Part shown: positions 14,989-23,086 of the stretch, piece by piece
How positions within the stretch are numbered: position 1 is the stretch's first letter
How the letters are laid out: each line of letters starts with the position of its first letter
Source of the DNA: Bacteroidales bacterium
GTDB lineage: Bacteria; Bacteroidota; Bacteroidia; Bacteroidales; UBA932
NCBI GenBank assembly: GCA_017561765.1
Contig: JAFZBM010000094.1
Location: forward strand, 1-46,344
DNA length: 46,344 bases
Reading direction: 5' to 3'
Position numbers and translations under genes: made by a program
Notes under the pieces: generated by a model
Databases searched by the model: none
Told to the model about the DNA's origin: nothing
What the model saw: the letters and a program-made list of their open reading frames with translations, nothing else

Positions 14989-15435
14989 GTGAGAGAGATT
15001 AGGAAACACTACATCAATGTGCGTTTCTCGGAGAAAGAGTTCGAGAAACTGAATACCCAGATGCATCTTTCGGGGTATAACAATCGGTCAAGATATATCC
15101 GTGATTCGCTCCTTTCCACGCGCGTGAGGCGCAGGAATCTGAGTTTGAACGAGGCCAATGTAGCGAAGCAGATCGAGCTGCTCCGTCTGGACCTCAAGCG
15201 TATCGGCGTGAACTATAACCAGCGTGTAAAGACGCTCAACCGGCTGGCCAACGTGAAGGACCGCCGTGGCAACGCCATCGTCAATGCCCGGGACATCGAG
15301 CATGATATGTCGGAGATGAAGCGGATGATGGACGGGATGGTGAAGACCTTCACCGAGATTCGGGCGGCAGTGCTGGATTCGGAGGAAGAGGAGGAAGGAG
15401 ATGAGAAGGAAATAGATGATGCCGATGGCCCGTGA
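14989..15435 (+). CDS. mobA: MobA-type ribbon-helix-helix relaxosome protein
   Basis: About 148 residues from GTG 14989, chosen because AGAGGAG lies 10 nt upstream and because the preceding sequence is the oriT-like hairpin region rather than protein-like. The N-terminus VREIRKHYINVRFSEKEFEKLNTQMHLSGYNNRSRYIRDSLLS is a classical RHH fold of relaxosome accessory proteins. It continues with LDLKRIGVNYNQRVKTLNRL, the typical 'IGvNvNQivk.lN' helix of MobA/MobC proteins, and ends acidic. It should bind oriT and load the relaxase. It starts the mob operon and is followed by ssb and the relaxase gene. Confidence 0.8.
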   Translation: MREIRKHYINVRFSEKEFEKLNTQMHLSGYNNRSRYIRDSLLSTRVRRRNLSLNEANVAKQIELLRLDLKRIGVNYNQRVKTLNRLANVKDRRGNAIVNARDIEHDMSEMKRMMDGMVKTFTEIRAAVLDSEEEEEGDEKEIDDADGP

Positions 15436-15489
15436 GACGGGCATCGGCCTTCTGTATACCAAAGTTCAACATTTTAACCCAATCGCATT

Positions 15490-15795
15490 ATGCAAATCAT
15501 TTTGATTTCGGGGAACCTCGCCAAGGATTGCGAGGTGATCCAGGGCAAGGAAGGAGCCGAGATGCTCCGATTCGACGTGGCGGTCAAAGACGGCCGCGAC
15601 AAGGATGAAAAGCCCACGTACTACACCTGCAGGATGAAGAAAACCGGCATCGCCGAGTACTTGAAGAAGGGCCGGTTTGTCTCCATCATCGGGAACCTGA
15701 AGGTAAATGTCGTGGAGAAAGACGACAAGACCTATGTGAACCTGGATGTCTGGGTGAACAACCTGGACCTGGCTCCGCTCCCGAAGGAGAGCTGA
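15490..15795 (+). CDS. ssb: Single-stranded DNA-binding protein (OB fold)
   Basis: 101 residues, a compact OB-fold SSB: MQIILISGNLAKDCEVIQGKEGAEMLRFDVAVKDG, then TYYTCRMKKTGIAEYLKKGRFVSIIGNLKVNVVEKDDKTYVNLDVWVNNLDL. The 'GNL..D', 'FdVAV', 'GrfV.I.GnL' and 'Y.nLdV.V..l.l' blocks match SSB. It lacks the acidic C-terminal tail of chromosomal SSB. Sitting between mobA and the relaxase gene, it probably protects the transferred strand during mobilization or supports element replication. Confidence 0.83.
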   Translation: MQIILISGNLAKDCEVIQGKEGAEMLRFDVAVKDGRDKDEKPTYYTCRMKKTGIAEYLKKGRFVSIIGNLKVNVVEKDDKTYVNLDVWVNNLDLAPLPKES

Positions 15796-15835
15796 CTGGT
15801 CAAGATTTACTCGGTGAACCTGGACCTTATATGAT

Positions 15836-17017
15836 ATGGTAGTGAAAATCAACGCACCCACGCCGCACTGCTCGACCACTCTCCAGTACAACGAGAGGAA
15901 GGTGGAGGAGGGCAAGGCTGCCGTGGTCTATTCGCAAGGACTCGACAATCCGGATAAACCGCTGGAAACGTTAGAGCGCTATGAGCGCGGCAGCCGCCGG
16001 TGCGAAAAGCTGTCCTTCCATATGTCGGTCAATCCGTCCAGGACGGATGGGATGACGGAGGACCAGGTGGTCGCTTTTACGAAGGAGCTGATGGAGGGCC
16101 TGGGCTATGGGGACCAGCCCTTCATCATCTACCGTCACAACGACATAAATCGCGAGCACTACCATATAGTATCCGTGCGCGTAGATAAAGACGGCCGGAA
16201 GATCTCCGACAAGTACGAGCACAGGCACTGCCAGGAATTGATGAAAGAGCTGGCCCAGAAGTATGGTTTCAGCGTCGGTAAAGGAGAAAAGCATGAAGAA
16301 GATGAGAAGAAAAAGAACTCTGAGAAGGTGAACTATCAGCGCTTTGACCCGGAAAAGGGCGACTATATGAAGCAGATTGAAGAGCTGGTGGAGCAGGCAA
16401 TGAAGTATCATTTCACCACCGGCGAGCAGTTCAAGATGCTGATGCGGCAGTTCGGCGTGGACGTGGATTACCAGATGGTGAAGCGGCAGGCGATGATGAC
16501 CTTTGCCGGCATCAACCCCAAGAATGGCCACAGATGCACGGCCCCTATTCCCGCCAAAGACTTGAAGGTTCCGTCCGTTGACGAAATCAGGCAACACATC
16601 GAGGACGCAAAGAAAGAAAAGCGCAACAAAGAGAAGCAGCGCACGGCGAATCTGGTGAGGATTGCGCTGAAATACGGCAAATCCGAGTTGCACACCCGCC
16701 GTATTCTCCGGAAAAAAAACATCGGAATGGTGTTCTCAAGGACCAAGGAGGGAAAGATTTTCGGCGTCACTTTCATCGACCACCAGACCCGGTGCGTGTT
16801 CAAGTCCAGTGAACTGAATGGTATCTCTGCCGGCCAGTTCGAGGAAGCGCGTATGACCAAATGGCCGCCGGAAGACAGGGAATGGAAGGTTTATGAGGAA
16901 CAGAAGGAGAAATCAACTGCCGAAGAGGCGGCAGACACCCTCGTCGCCGCAATGGCTGCTGAACGCAGCCGTCGCAATGAAGACGAGGAAATCATGAGAA
17001 GAGGAAGACACAGATAA
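15836..17017 (+). CDS. Relaxase / mobilization nuclease (MobB-type)
   Basis: 393 residues. The relaxase domain (about 1-150) shows all three motifs: an early NERKVEEGKA with a candidate catalytic Tyr18, KLSFHMSVNPSRTDGMTEDQVVAFTKELMEGLGYGDQPFIIYRHND, and the metal-binding histidine triad YRHNDINREHYHIVSVRVD (His101, His108, His110). The C-terminal part is charged and helical. This is the PF03432-type Relaxase/Mobilization nuclease family, which nicks oriT, stays covalently attached and is passed to the recipient. Downstream the coupling protein follows with a gap of 12 nt. No mating-pore genes are present, so the element relies on a helper. Confidence 0.88.
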   Translation: MVVKINAPTPHCSTTLQYNERKVEEGKAAVVYSQGLDNPDKPLETLERYERGSRRCEKLSFHMSVNPSRTDGMTEDQVVAFTKELMEGLGYGDQPFIIYRHNDINREHYHIVSVRVDKDGRKISDKYEHRHCQELMKELAQKYGFSVGKGEKHEEDEKKKNSEKVNYQRFDPEKGDYMKQIEELVEQAMKYHFTTGEQFKMLMRQFGVDVDYQMVKRQAMMTFAGINPKNGHRCTAPIPAKDLKVPSVDEIRQHIEDAKKEKRNKEKQRTANLVRIALKYGKSELHTRRILRKKNIGMVFSRTKEGKIFGVTFIDHQTRCVFKSSELNGISAGQFEEARMTKWPPEDREWKVYEEQKEKSTAEEAADTLVAAMAAERSRRNEDEEIMRRGRHR

Positions 17018-17029
17018 AGATTGAGGCGT

Positions 17030-18952
17030 ATGGATTCAAGAACAAAACCTATGTTCACGGCGTTCCTGATTATGTCGGGAGCCCTGACAATGTTTATGAT
17101 TTACTATGAGGCCTATCCCTTCTGGGCGGGCCTGCACCTGAGCGGGAAGATAACGGATTCGATGATGCTGGGCGTATATCAGTCTGGCCTTATGCGGGAG
17201 TGGTGGTATGTGAGGGCGGTCATCCTGTTTTTCTGCACGTTTTCCGTCATTGTGCGCAGCGGCAGCTCGAAGGAGGCGCAGTGGCAGGAGATAGCCCTGC
17301 CCGTCGGCCTGGGGCTGGCGCTGTTCTTCGGAGGGAAATCGGCCGGGAACGGACTCCTGTACGTGATAATGACAGTGGTGGGATTCGGCCTGTACCTGCT
17401 GGGAAACATTGCCCTGGGGCGCGCCATCAATGCGCTCAAGGCCGCCAACATGGCCGAGGAGAATGACACCTTTCCGCAGTGCGAGAAGCTCATCAAGAAC
17501 CGCTTCAGCATCAACATCCCCACGACCTATCAGGACAAGGGCCGCTTGCGCAAAGGCTATATCAATGTGGTCAATCCTTTCAGGGGGACGATGGTTATCG
17601 GTACGCCAGGCTCCGGCAAGTCGTACTCCGTTTACGGTCCCTACATCCGGCAGATGATCCAGAAGGGCTATTCGCTGTTTGTCTATGACTACAAATTCCC
17701 GGACCTCACGAACCGCGTGATGAATGAACTGCTGGACAATTACGAATGCTACGGAGACAACTTGCCCCGGATGTACGTGGTCAATTTCGATGACCCGCTG
17801 TACTCGCACCGCTTCAACCCCATCCACCCGCGCTACCTGCAGGACCCCATCGATGCTACGGAAATCGCCGAGGTCATCATGAAGAACGCCAACCGCGAGA
17901 ACGCGAAAGGGGACGACTTTTTCTCCCTGTCGGCCCGGTGCTACGTTGATATGCTCATCTGGTTCCTCCGAATCTATGAGGGCGGCCGCTACTGTACGTT
18001 CCCGCATCTGATTGAACTGATGGGGCAGAACTACAAGCACGTCCTCTTGCTGATGGAAAAATACCAGGAACTGGACATCAAGCGGAATACCTTCCAGGAC
18101 GCCATTACCGACAAGGCCTTCGAACAGCTGCAGGGCCAGATTGCATCGGCCCGTGTCCCGCTCAACCGCTTTGCATCCGAGACGCTGTACTGGACGCTCT
18201 CCGGGGACGATTTCGACCTTCAGATTAATGACCCCGAGCATCCGAAGATAGTCTGCGTGGGGAACAATCCTACCCGCCAGCAGGTCTATGGCACTACGCT
18301 GGCCATGCTGATGTCCCAACTCTTCAAGATTATCAACCGTCCCGGGAAGCGGCGCTGCGGTGTGCTTATCGACGAGCTGCCAACCATCTACCTGAAGGGG
18401 CTTGACCATCTGATAAACACGGCCAGAAGCAATCATGTGGCCGTGGTCATCGGCGCTCAGGACAAGAGCCAGCTGGTAAAGGACTACGACAAGAAAGAGT
18501 CCGACGTTATCTTCAACACAGTGGGGAATGTCTTTGCCGGCGCCGTTAAGGGGGATACGGCCGAGAGCCTCTCCAAGTCTTTCGGCAAAACGGAGCGGGA
18601 GACGCGTTCCTATCAGGAAAGTGATACCTCAGAGCATATCACGGTCTCTTTCCAGCAGCGGGATGTCCTTCCGGCCAGCCGTATCGAGGCGTTGTCCCAG
18701 GGCTCGTTCTGCGGCTATGTGGCCGATGAATTCCGTCAAAAGATAAACCCGAAGGTGTTCTGCGGTGAGATTCAGGCAGGAAAAGAAACGACCCACAAGG
18801 AGGAAGTCCCGCAGGTCGTTGATTCTACGAAAGAGATAATCCAGGAACAGGTCCGGCTGAATTATGAGCGCATCCGTACAGAGGTTTACAACATGCTGTA
18901 CACGGAATTGAACGCTCCGAAGGAGGGTACTAGTCCTGAGCCTTCTTCTTAA
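17030..18952 (+). CDS. mobC: Coupling protein, MobC/VirD4-like ATPase
   Basis: About 640 residues from ATG 17030 (a TTG 9 nt upstream is the alternative). Membrane segments near the N-terminus (about 8-28, 62-76, 92-105, 110-128) match the four-helix YWFCY-type domain of Bacteroides MobC/TraG proteins. Walker A GTPGSGKS is at 191-198, and the region RCGVLIDELPTIYLKGLDHLINTARSN contains Walker B and the conserved TraG/TraD block. It links the relaxase-DNA complex to the mating channel. Its 3' end overlaps the convergent XRE gene by 23 bp. Confidence 0.85.
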   Translation: MDSRTKPMFTAFLIMSGALTMFMIYYEAYPFWAGLHLSGKITDSMMLGVYQSGLMREWWYVRAVILFFCTFSVIVRSGSSKEAQWQEIALPVGLGLALFFGGKSAGNGLLYVIMTVVGFGLYLLGNIALGRAINALKAANMAEENDTFPQCEKLIKNRFSINIPTTYQDKGRLRKGYINVVNPFRGTMVIGTPGSGKSYSVYGPYIRQMIQKGYSLFVYDYKFPDLTNRVMNELLDNYECYGDNLPRMYVVNFDDPLYSHRFNPIHPRYLQDPIDATEIAEVIMKNANRENAKGDDFFSLSARCYVDMLIWFLRIYEGGRYCTFPHLIELMGQNYKHVLLLMEKYQELDIKRNTFQDAITDKAFEQLQGQIASARVPLNRFASETLYWTLSGDDFDLQINDPEHPKIVCVGNNPTRQQVYGTTLAMLMSQLFKIINRPGKRRCGVLIDELPTIYLKGLDHLINTARSNHVAVVIGAQDKSQLVKDYDKKESDVIFNTVGNVFAGAVKGDTAESLSKSFGKTERETRSYQESDTSEHITVSFQQRDVLPASRIEALSQGSFCGYVADEFRQKINPKVFCGEIQAGKETTHKEEVPQVVDSTKEIIQEQVRLNYERIRTEVYNMLYTELNAPKEGTSPEPSS

Positions 18953-19238
18953 AGGACCAGACGAATTCGTAGCCGAGGGCCTCTGCCATCTTCTCCATAT
19001 CGGACATTTTGCAGTCATCCACGGCGAAGCGGGTGCTCATACTCTGGCGGGAGATACCGACGCGGCGGCCAAGCTCTGAGAGGGAAACGTTTTCGTCCAT
19101 CAGGTAGTCAAAAACGGGGCGCAGGCGGTAGCCCTTCTTCGCTCCGGGAGAAAAAGGCAATCTGGACCTTGAATTCTGGGGTTCAGCAGCCTCGGCGGCA
19201 CTTTTTACCGCTCCATTTTTCACTTGGTTTTCCATCAC
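18930..19238 (-). CDS. Cro/C1-type helix-turn-helix regulator
   Basis: 102 residues; the N-terminal 40 are low-complexity and basic, followed by an HTH: RPVFDYLMDENVSLSELGRRVGISRQSMSTRFAVDDCKMSDMEKMAEALGYEFVW. The 'SLSELGRRVGISRQSMSTRF' stretch is the HTH core of XRE-family repressors. It is transcribed divergently from the Toprim gene across a 141-bp region with TTGTCAG operator-like repeats, so it probably represses itself and the replication/integration genes. The gene end lies inside the 3' end of the coupling-protein gene. Confidence 0.75.
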   Translation of the reverse strand: MMENQVKNGAVKSAAEAAEPQNSRSRLPFSPGAKKGYRLRPVFDYLMDENVSLSELGRRVGISRQSMSTRFAVDDCKMSDMEKMAEALGYEFVWSFKKKAQD

Positions 19239-19286
19239 TTTTCCTTTTCAAATTTGCGAATCTGACGTGTATCCTTTTCCTTTGCA

Positions 19287-19327
19287 TTGTCAGCCAAAAG
19301 GCGAAGTTGTCAGATTTGACTTGACAA
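19287..19327. promoter_or_regulatory. Operator-like TTGTCAG repeats between regulator and primase gene
   Basis: TTGTCAG occurs at 19287 and 19307, exactly 20 bp apart, and the inverse TTGACAA at 19321; a partial CTGAC lies at 19262. Together they form direct and inverted sites within the divergent promoter region. They are a natural target for the adjacent XRE protein; this is inference. Confidence 0.45.
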
Positions 19328-19379
19328 AGGTAGGCAGAATCTTTGGTTTTGCAAGCAAAAAAGTGAATTATTTGAAGCT

Positions 19380-20285
19380 ATGTTCGACAACCCGCTGTAC
19401 AACATCCCTCTGGAGAAGGTGCTGGAAGCCCTTGGCTCCCGGCCGGGGAAGGAGAAGAATATGTGGACCTCTCCGATGAGGGATGAGCACAAGGCCTCGC
19501 TTCATATTGATCCGGCGAAGAACGTCTGGTACGACTTCGGCATTACCCGCGGCGGAACCAACGTTGACCTCGTGATGATGGTCAGGCGCTGCACCCAGCA
19601 GGAGGCTTACCGTTTTCTGGCAAAACTGGCTCCTGAACTTCTCAAGGCAGGGGCGACCATACAGAAGCCGGAAGAGCAGAAGCCATCCACCTATATCAAG
19701 GCTGCCCGGGAAATCCAGAACAAATATCTCCTGCAGTACCTGGAGAGCCGGAAGATTCCTCTGGAGCTGGCCAGCCGTTATCTTAAAGAAATCGTCATCT
19801 TTGATCCGTCGAAGAACGTCCATTATACGCTGCTCGGGATGCCCAACAATGCCGGTGCCTATGCCCTGCGAGGGCCGAACGGATTCAAGGGCACAAACAA
19901 GGCGGGCATCACTACTATTAATAAGGAAGGGAAGTTTTCCGCCAAGCCGTCCACAAGCAAGGTGGCCGTATTTGAGGGAATGTTTGATTTCCTCAGCTGG
20001 CGGGTGATGCAATCCAGTGAGCTGCCGTCTTGCGACGTGGTTATCCTGAACTCTGTGAACAATCTCCAGCGTGCAGCGGATTACATCAAACAGCACGACA
20101 GTGCCACCTGCTTCATGGATAATGATGCGGCCGGAGAGCGTTGCTATCAGGGTATCCGGGACTTGATGGGCGGGAAGGACGTCACGGATATGTCCGACCT
20201 CTATGGCGATTTCAAAGACATCAGTGAAATGCTGGAAGCCTCCCGGGGCTATTCGGCGAATATGACATTAAGCCCAAGTATGTGA
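19380..20285 (+). CDS. Toprim-domain primase-like protein
   Basis: 301 residues. The N-terminus has a CHC2-like module without zinc cysteines: MWTSPMRDEHKASLHIDPAKNVWYDFGITRGGTNVDLVMMVRRCTQQEAYRFL. The Toprim fold follows, with the catalytic Glu motif VAVFEGMFDFLSW and the acidic pair DSATCFMDNDAAGERCYQG. Such DnaG-like proteins are frequent on Bacteroidetes mobile elements and probably prime the transferred or replicating strand. Stand-alone primase activity would need partner domains not seen here. A HTH gene follows after 4 nt, indicating an operon. Confidence 0.76.
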   Translation: MFDNPLYNIPLEKVLEALGSRPGKEKNMWTSPMRDEHKASLHIDPAKNVWYDFGITRGGTNVDLVMMVRRCTQQEAYRFLAKLAPELLKAGATIQKPEEQKPSTYIKAAREIQNKYLLQYLESRKIPLELASRYLKEIVIFDPSKNVHYTLLGMPNNAGAYALRGPNGFKGTNKAGITTINKEGKFSAKPSTSKVAVFEGMFDFLSWRVMQSSELPSCDVVILNSVNNLQRAADYIKQHDSATCFMDNDAAGERCYQGIRDLMGGKDVTDMSDLYGDFKDISEMLEASRGYSANMTLSPSM

Positions 20286-20289
20286 AGGT

Positions 20290-20571
20290 ATGGAGAGCGT
20301 GAAAACAATCATGAATGAGCTGGAGCTGTGCTCCAATCTGATTGCGGATGCCATCATCCGCAAAACATCACCGCACGAGGATGATATCTCGGAGCGTCAG
20401 GCAAAGGATGCGTATGGAGACAAATGGATTCGGAAGATGAAAAGCCTGGGGCTTGCCAAATATACAAAGATAGGCGGCCGTAATGTCTACAGCCGCCATC
20501 AACTGGATTGCCTCCGTCAGGCTGAACGCGAGAACGCCAAACTGATATTCAGAAAGATAGAAAAACCGTAA
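20290..20571 (+). CDS. Small HTH protein, excisionase-like
   Basis: 93 residues: a helical N-terminus, then ISERQAKDAYGDKWIRKMKSLGLAKYTKIGGRNVYSRHQLDCLRQAE, which fits a MerR/HTH_17-type winged helix (helix, turn, recognition helix, wing with 'KIGGRNVYSR'). Proteins of this size beside integrases often act as excision directionality factors. The convergent integrase ends 40 nt downstream. The excisionase role is inferred from size and place; a regulator is the alternative. Confidence 0.55.
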   Translation: MESVKTIMNELELCSNLIADAIIRKTSPHEDDISERQAKDAYGDKWIRKMKSLGLAKYTKIGGRNVYSRHQLDCLRQAERENAKLIFRKIEKP

Positions 20572-20610
20572 ACGCCGCTAATTGTGGTGTCTTGCGTCCT
20601 AAACAAAGTG

Positions 20611-21957
20611 TTAAGCAGTGCCCTGTAAACGCCGTGAGGCGGAGAAGGCAGGACGGGAGAGGATGATTTGCTTAGAGGTCATCCTCTTTTTCTTTTGTTT
20701 TGGCGCTGGAGTTGTCTGCTCCTCCGTACCCCACTTGAAGGATTTGAGCACTTTGGTATTGGCATCCCACAGCAGTGACCAGTCCTTGTTGATATAGATG
20801 TCCGTGACCTTCATGTCCCGGTCTACATGGCAAAGGCCGTCGTTTATCAAACTCTTTTCTACGCCCACTTCATAAGCAATGCTCGCCCAACTGTGCCTGG
20901 CCCAGTACAAAGTGATCTTGTCCGGGTATTTCACCCGCTTGCAGAATTTGTCAAGGCCCTTGTTCACGTTGGTTCCGAAGACCAGATACGAAGAATAATG
21001 GCTTTGGAACTTGAAAGCATGAACCCCGTCTGTCCCTTTGTATTCCTCAAACAGCTCCATCACCAGCGGATCCATCTTGACGAACATCTCTGCATTGTCG
21101 TCACGCCGGTCCCTGGTTTTGGTCCTGCAGTAGTGCAGGATGCCATTCTGCGGAACAGCACAGTCGAAAATGTCAGGGCAGTTCATACCCATCAGGGCAA
21201 AACTGATGAGGAACACATCTACGCCCATCCGCTCGCGCCCGGTCAGTGACTTGCGCATATCAATCATCTTCTGAATGATGGCCGTATCCACATCGCGATG
21301 CCGAGAGGGCTTCTGCCGTGGCGGTTTGTAGAATTGGAAGGGGTTGCGGATGCGTATGTTGCCGAACTCTTCGTCGTTATACTTCAGCCTGGCCTGTCCG
21401 TGAATGAATGCGATGCAGGCGGTATAGGCACTGATGGCCCTTGCGCCCTTACCATGCTTGGATATCAGGGCGGCCTCCCAGGAGCGCATCAGGGAAGAGG
21501 TGAGCTCCGAGATGTCCATCGTCTCCTTGCCGACAAAAGCTTTGAAGGCATTAAGGGCAGTTCTGTAGGTTTTTTGTGACTGGCCGGTCTTGGCTCCTAT
21601 TACTTCCTCGGCGAAAGAAAAGAAATCCAGCATGAACTGACCATCCTCATCTGAGCTCGCGCTTCTCTGTAGGAAGGCCAAAATCTGGTCGATAGTCAGG
21701 TTCTGCAGGGAATAGGTATCTAGCCTCGCAAGCGTTTTCTCAGTGGCCCTGACCAGATCTTCCGACTTGCAGCGGATGTCCGGGTTCTTGATTTTACCGG
21801 TTTTGCCGATATCTTCCCGATGTAGGAGGATATTCGTCTTGATGAAACGACTATCGCGTTTGAAAGTGATTCTCAGGCGGCCAAAAGTGGTCCCATTTTG
21901 CTTCCACCAGCTCTCCCGAATCACGAAGGAGACGGTGACATTGTCCAATGCATTCAT
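20611..21957 (-). CDS. int: Tyrosine recombinase (integrase) of the element
   Basis: I choose ATG 21957 (448 residues); a start at 22002 would add 15 atypical residues. The N-terminal arm-binding part reads VSFVIRESWWKQNGTTFGRLRITFKRDSRFIKT, the SAM-like core domain is at about 115-215, and the catalytic half includes FLISFALMGMNCPDIF, YCRTKTRD and YWARHSWASIAYEVGVEKSLINDGLCHVDRDMKVTDIYINKDW. Arg, His-x-x, His and nucleophile Tyr are recognisable; the usual GH before the second His is CH. It faces the tRNA-Ala 3' end 160 bp away, the arrangement of tRNA-targeting integrases. CCTAAACAAA flanks the gene at 20598 and 22043. Confidence 0.85.
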   Translation of the reverse strand: MNALDNVTVSFVIRESWWKQNGTTFGRLRITFKRDSRFIKTNILLHREDIGKTGKIKNPDIRCKSEDLVRATEKTLARLDTYSLQNLTIDQILAFLQRSASSDEDGQFMLDFFSFAEEVIGAKTGQSQKTYRTALNAFKAFVGKETMDISELTSSLMRSWEAALISKHGKGARAISAYTACIAFIHGQARLKYNDEEFGNIRIRNPFQFYKPPRQKPSRHRDVDTAIIQKMIDMRKSLTGRERMGVDVFLISFALMGMNCPDIFDCAVPQNGILHYCRTKTRDRRDDNAEMFVKMDPLVMELFEEYKGTDGVHAFKFQSHYSSYLVFGTNVNKGLDKFCKRVKYPDKITLYWARHSWASIAYEVGVEKSLINDGLCHVDRDMKVTDIYINKDWSLLWDANTKVLKSFKWGTEEQTTPAPKQKKKRMTSKQIILSRPAFSASRRLQGTA

Positions 21958-21982
21958 AATCAGCGCATTTACGGTTAAACAT

Positions 21983-22004
21983 TTTGTACAACATTTGTAC
22001 AACA
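21983..22004. repeat. Tandem 11-bp repeat in the integrase promoter region
   Basis: TTTGTACAACA occurs twice without a gap (21983-21993, 21994-22004), one helical turn apart; each holds the palindrome TTGTACAA. Lying just upstream of int, it may bind the integrase, an excisionase or a repressor. Confidence 0.5.
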
Positions 22005-22054
22005 GTGGCCGTAAAGCGCCCTCAGAAAGCGATGACTTTTGCCCTAAACAAACG

Positions 22055-22088
22055 AAAAAGTCTCTAAGTTTTGGTGCTTAGAGACTTT
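22055..22088 (-). terminator. Rho-independent terminator after tRNA-Ala
   Basis: A perfect 12-bp stem AAAGTCTCTAAG/CTTAGAGACTTT with an 8-nt loop; on the minus strand it is followed by T residues, giving CTTTTT. It ends transcription of the tRNA before the integrase gene. Confidence 0.7.
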
Positions 22089-22120
22089 GTAAAGTGTTGA
22101 TAATCAATAAGTTATCTTCG

Positions 22121-22193
22121 TGGAGCATAGGAGAATCGAACTCCTGACCTTTTGAATGCCATTCAAACGCTCTACCAACTGAGCTAATACCCC
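22121..22193 (-). tRNA. tRNA-Ala (GGC)
   Basis: A 73-nt cloverleaf: acceptor GGGGTAT pairs with ATGCTCC (two G-T wobbles), D arm GCTC/GAGC, anticodon stem TTTGA/TCAAA around loop ATGGCAT with anticodon GGC, T arm AGGAG/CTCCT with TTCGATT, discriminator A, no encoded CCA. A TATATTTG box (22212-22205) lies upstream on the same strand. The 3' end faces the integrase and is the likely attachment site. I saw no second copy of its 3' end in the window. Confidence 0.93.
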
Positions 22194-22228
22194 GTTTGGG
22201 ACTGCAAATATAGTAACTTTTTTTTATT

Positions 22229-22906
22229 TCAAAACATTTTTTCTTCGTTGAAGCTGTAAAAATGTTCGTCGGAGACTATTATGTGGTCCAGGAAGGCGAT
22301 GCCGCAGGCGGCGCAGGCGTCGCGAATGGCGGCGGTTTCCCTTATGTCGGCGGAGCTGGGGCGCGGGTCGCCGTTGGGGTGGTTATGGATGAGGATTATG
22401 CTTGAGGCGGCTTCCTCGAGCGCCATTTTGACGATCAAGGGGATGTCGATTATCGTCCCTTTGCGCCCTCCGATGGTGATCTGCCTGGTCTTTTCGATGC
22501 GGTTTCTCCTGTCCAGCAGCATCACCCAGCATTCTTCGCGCTTCAAGCCCTTCATCCTTGGCAGCATCAGCCTGTATATCTGTTCCGAGTCCGCAACGGG
22601 TTCCGAAACTGAATTTTGCTCCAGCATGAAGCGCCTTCCAAGTTCGAAGGCGGCGAGCAATGTTGCCGCCTTTGGTTCCCCGATGCCTTTCAGCGATGCA
22701 AGGTAGGCCGCATCGCATTCAAACAACCCCGTAAGCTTGCCGTCCGTGAGGGAAAGCAGGCGCTGCGCAAGTTCCAACACACCTTCTCCGCGCCGGCCGG
22801 TACGCAAAAGTATAGCCAGCAATTCTCCATCTGCGAGCGCCTGAGCCCCCCGGCTTAGGAGTTTCTCCCGAGGTCGTTCCGCCTCATTCATTTCTTTTAT
22901 AGTCAT
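22229..22906 (-). CDS. radC: RadC family JAB1/MPN-like protein
   Basis: 225 residues from ATG 22906; the upstream extension to 23011 lacks family sequence. N-terminal helix-hairpin-helix-like region: LASLKGIGEPKAATLLAAFELGRRF. The C-terminal domain has the metal motif ILIHNHPNGDPRPSSAD (HxH then Asp), preceded by VGGRKGT-type sequence (ITIGGRKGTIIDIPLIVKMALEEAASS), and a LDHIIVS end, all diagnostic of RadC (DUF2466). The role in DNA metabolism is still debated for the family; a repair function is not well supported. A stand-alone gene right of the tRNA, marking the start of ordinary chromosome. Confidence 0.88.
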   Translation of the reverse strand: MTIKEMNEAERPREKLLSRGAQALADGELLAILLRTGRRGEGVLELAQRLLSLTDGKLTGLFECDAAYLASLKGIGEPKAATLLAAFELGRRFMLEQNSVSEPVADSEQIYRLMLPRMKGLKREECWVMLLDRRNRIEKTRQITIGGRKGTIIDIPLIVKMALEEAASSIILIHNHPNGDPRPSSADIRETAAIRDACAACGIAFLDHIIVSDEHFYSFNEEKMF

Positions 22907-23055
22907 AATCAAACCCACCCTCCCGCCACACCAACACTTTGAAATTCTACCGTAAAACGGCAATGCAAAATTACCCAATAGAAACACTCCCGGACAAGAA
23001 ATCAGCCCCACGTCTTCACTTATTTACGATTTTTTAAGAATACGCCAAATATTAT

Positions 23056-23063
23056 TATATTTG
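23056..23063 (+). promoter_or_regulatory. -7 promoter box of the oadA-like operon
   Basis: TATATTTG (TAnnTTTG) lies 24 nt before ATG 23087, and AAAGGAAAT lies just ahead of that ATG, which decides the start over the upstream GTG at 23063. The -33 region is a T-rich stretch without a clear TTTG. Confidence 0.5.
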
Positions 23064-23086
23064 TGATTCGATATTTTAAAGGAAAT

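Noticed and set aside
1..22000. Second tRNA-Ala 3'-end copy marking the left end of the element
   Set aside because: I looked for the GGAGAATCGAACTCC-type sequence left of the integrase and saw none, so the left boundary is not in this window.
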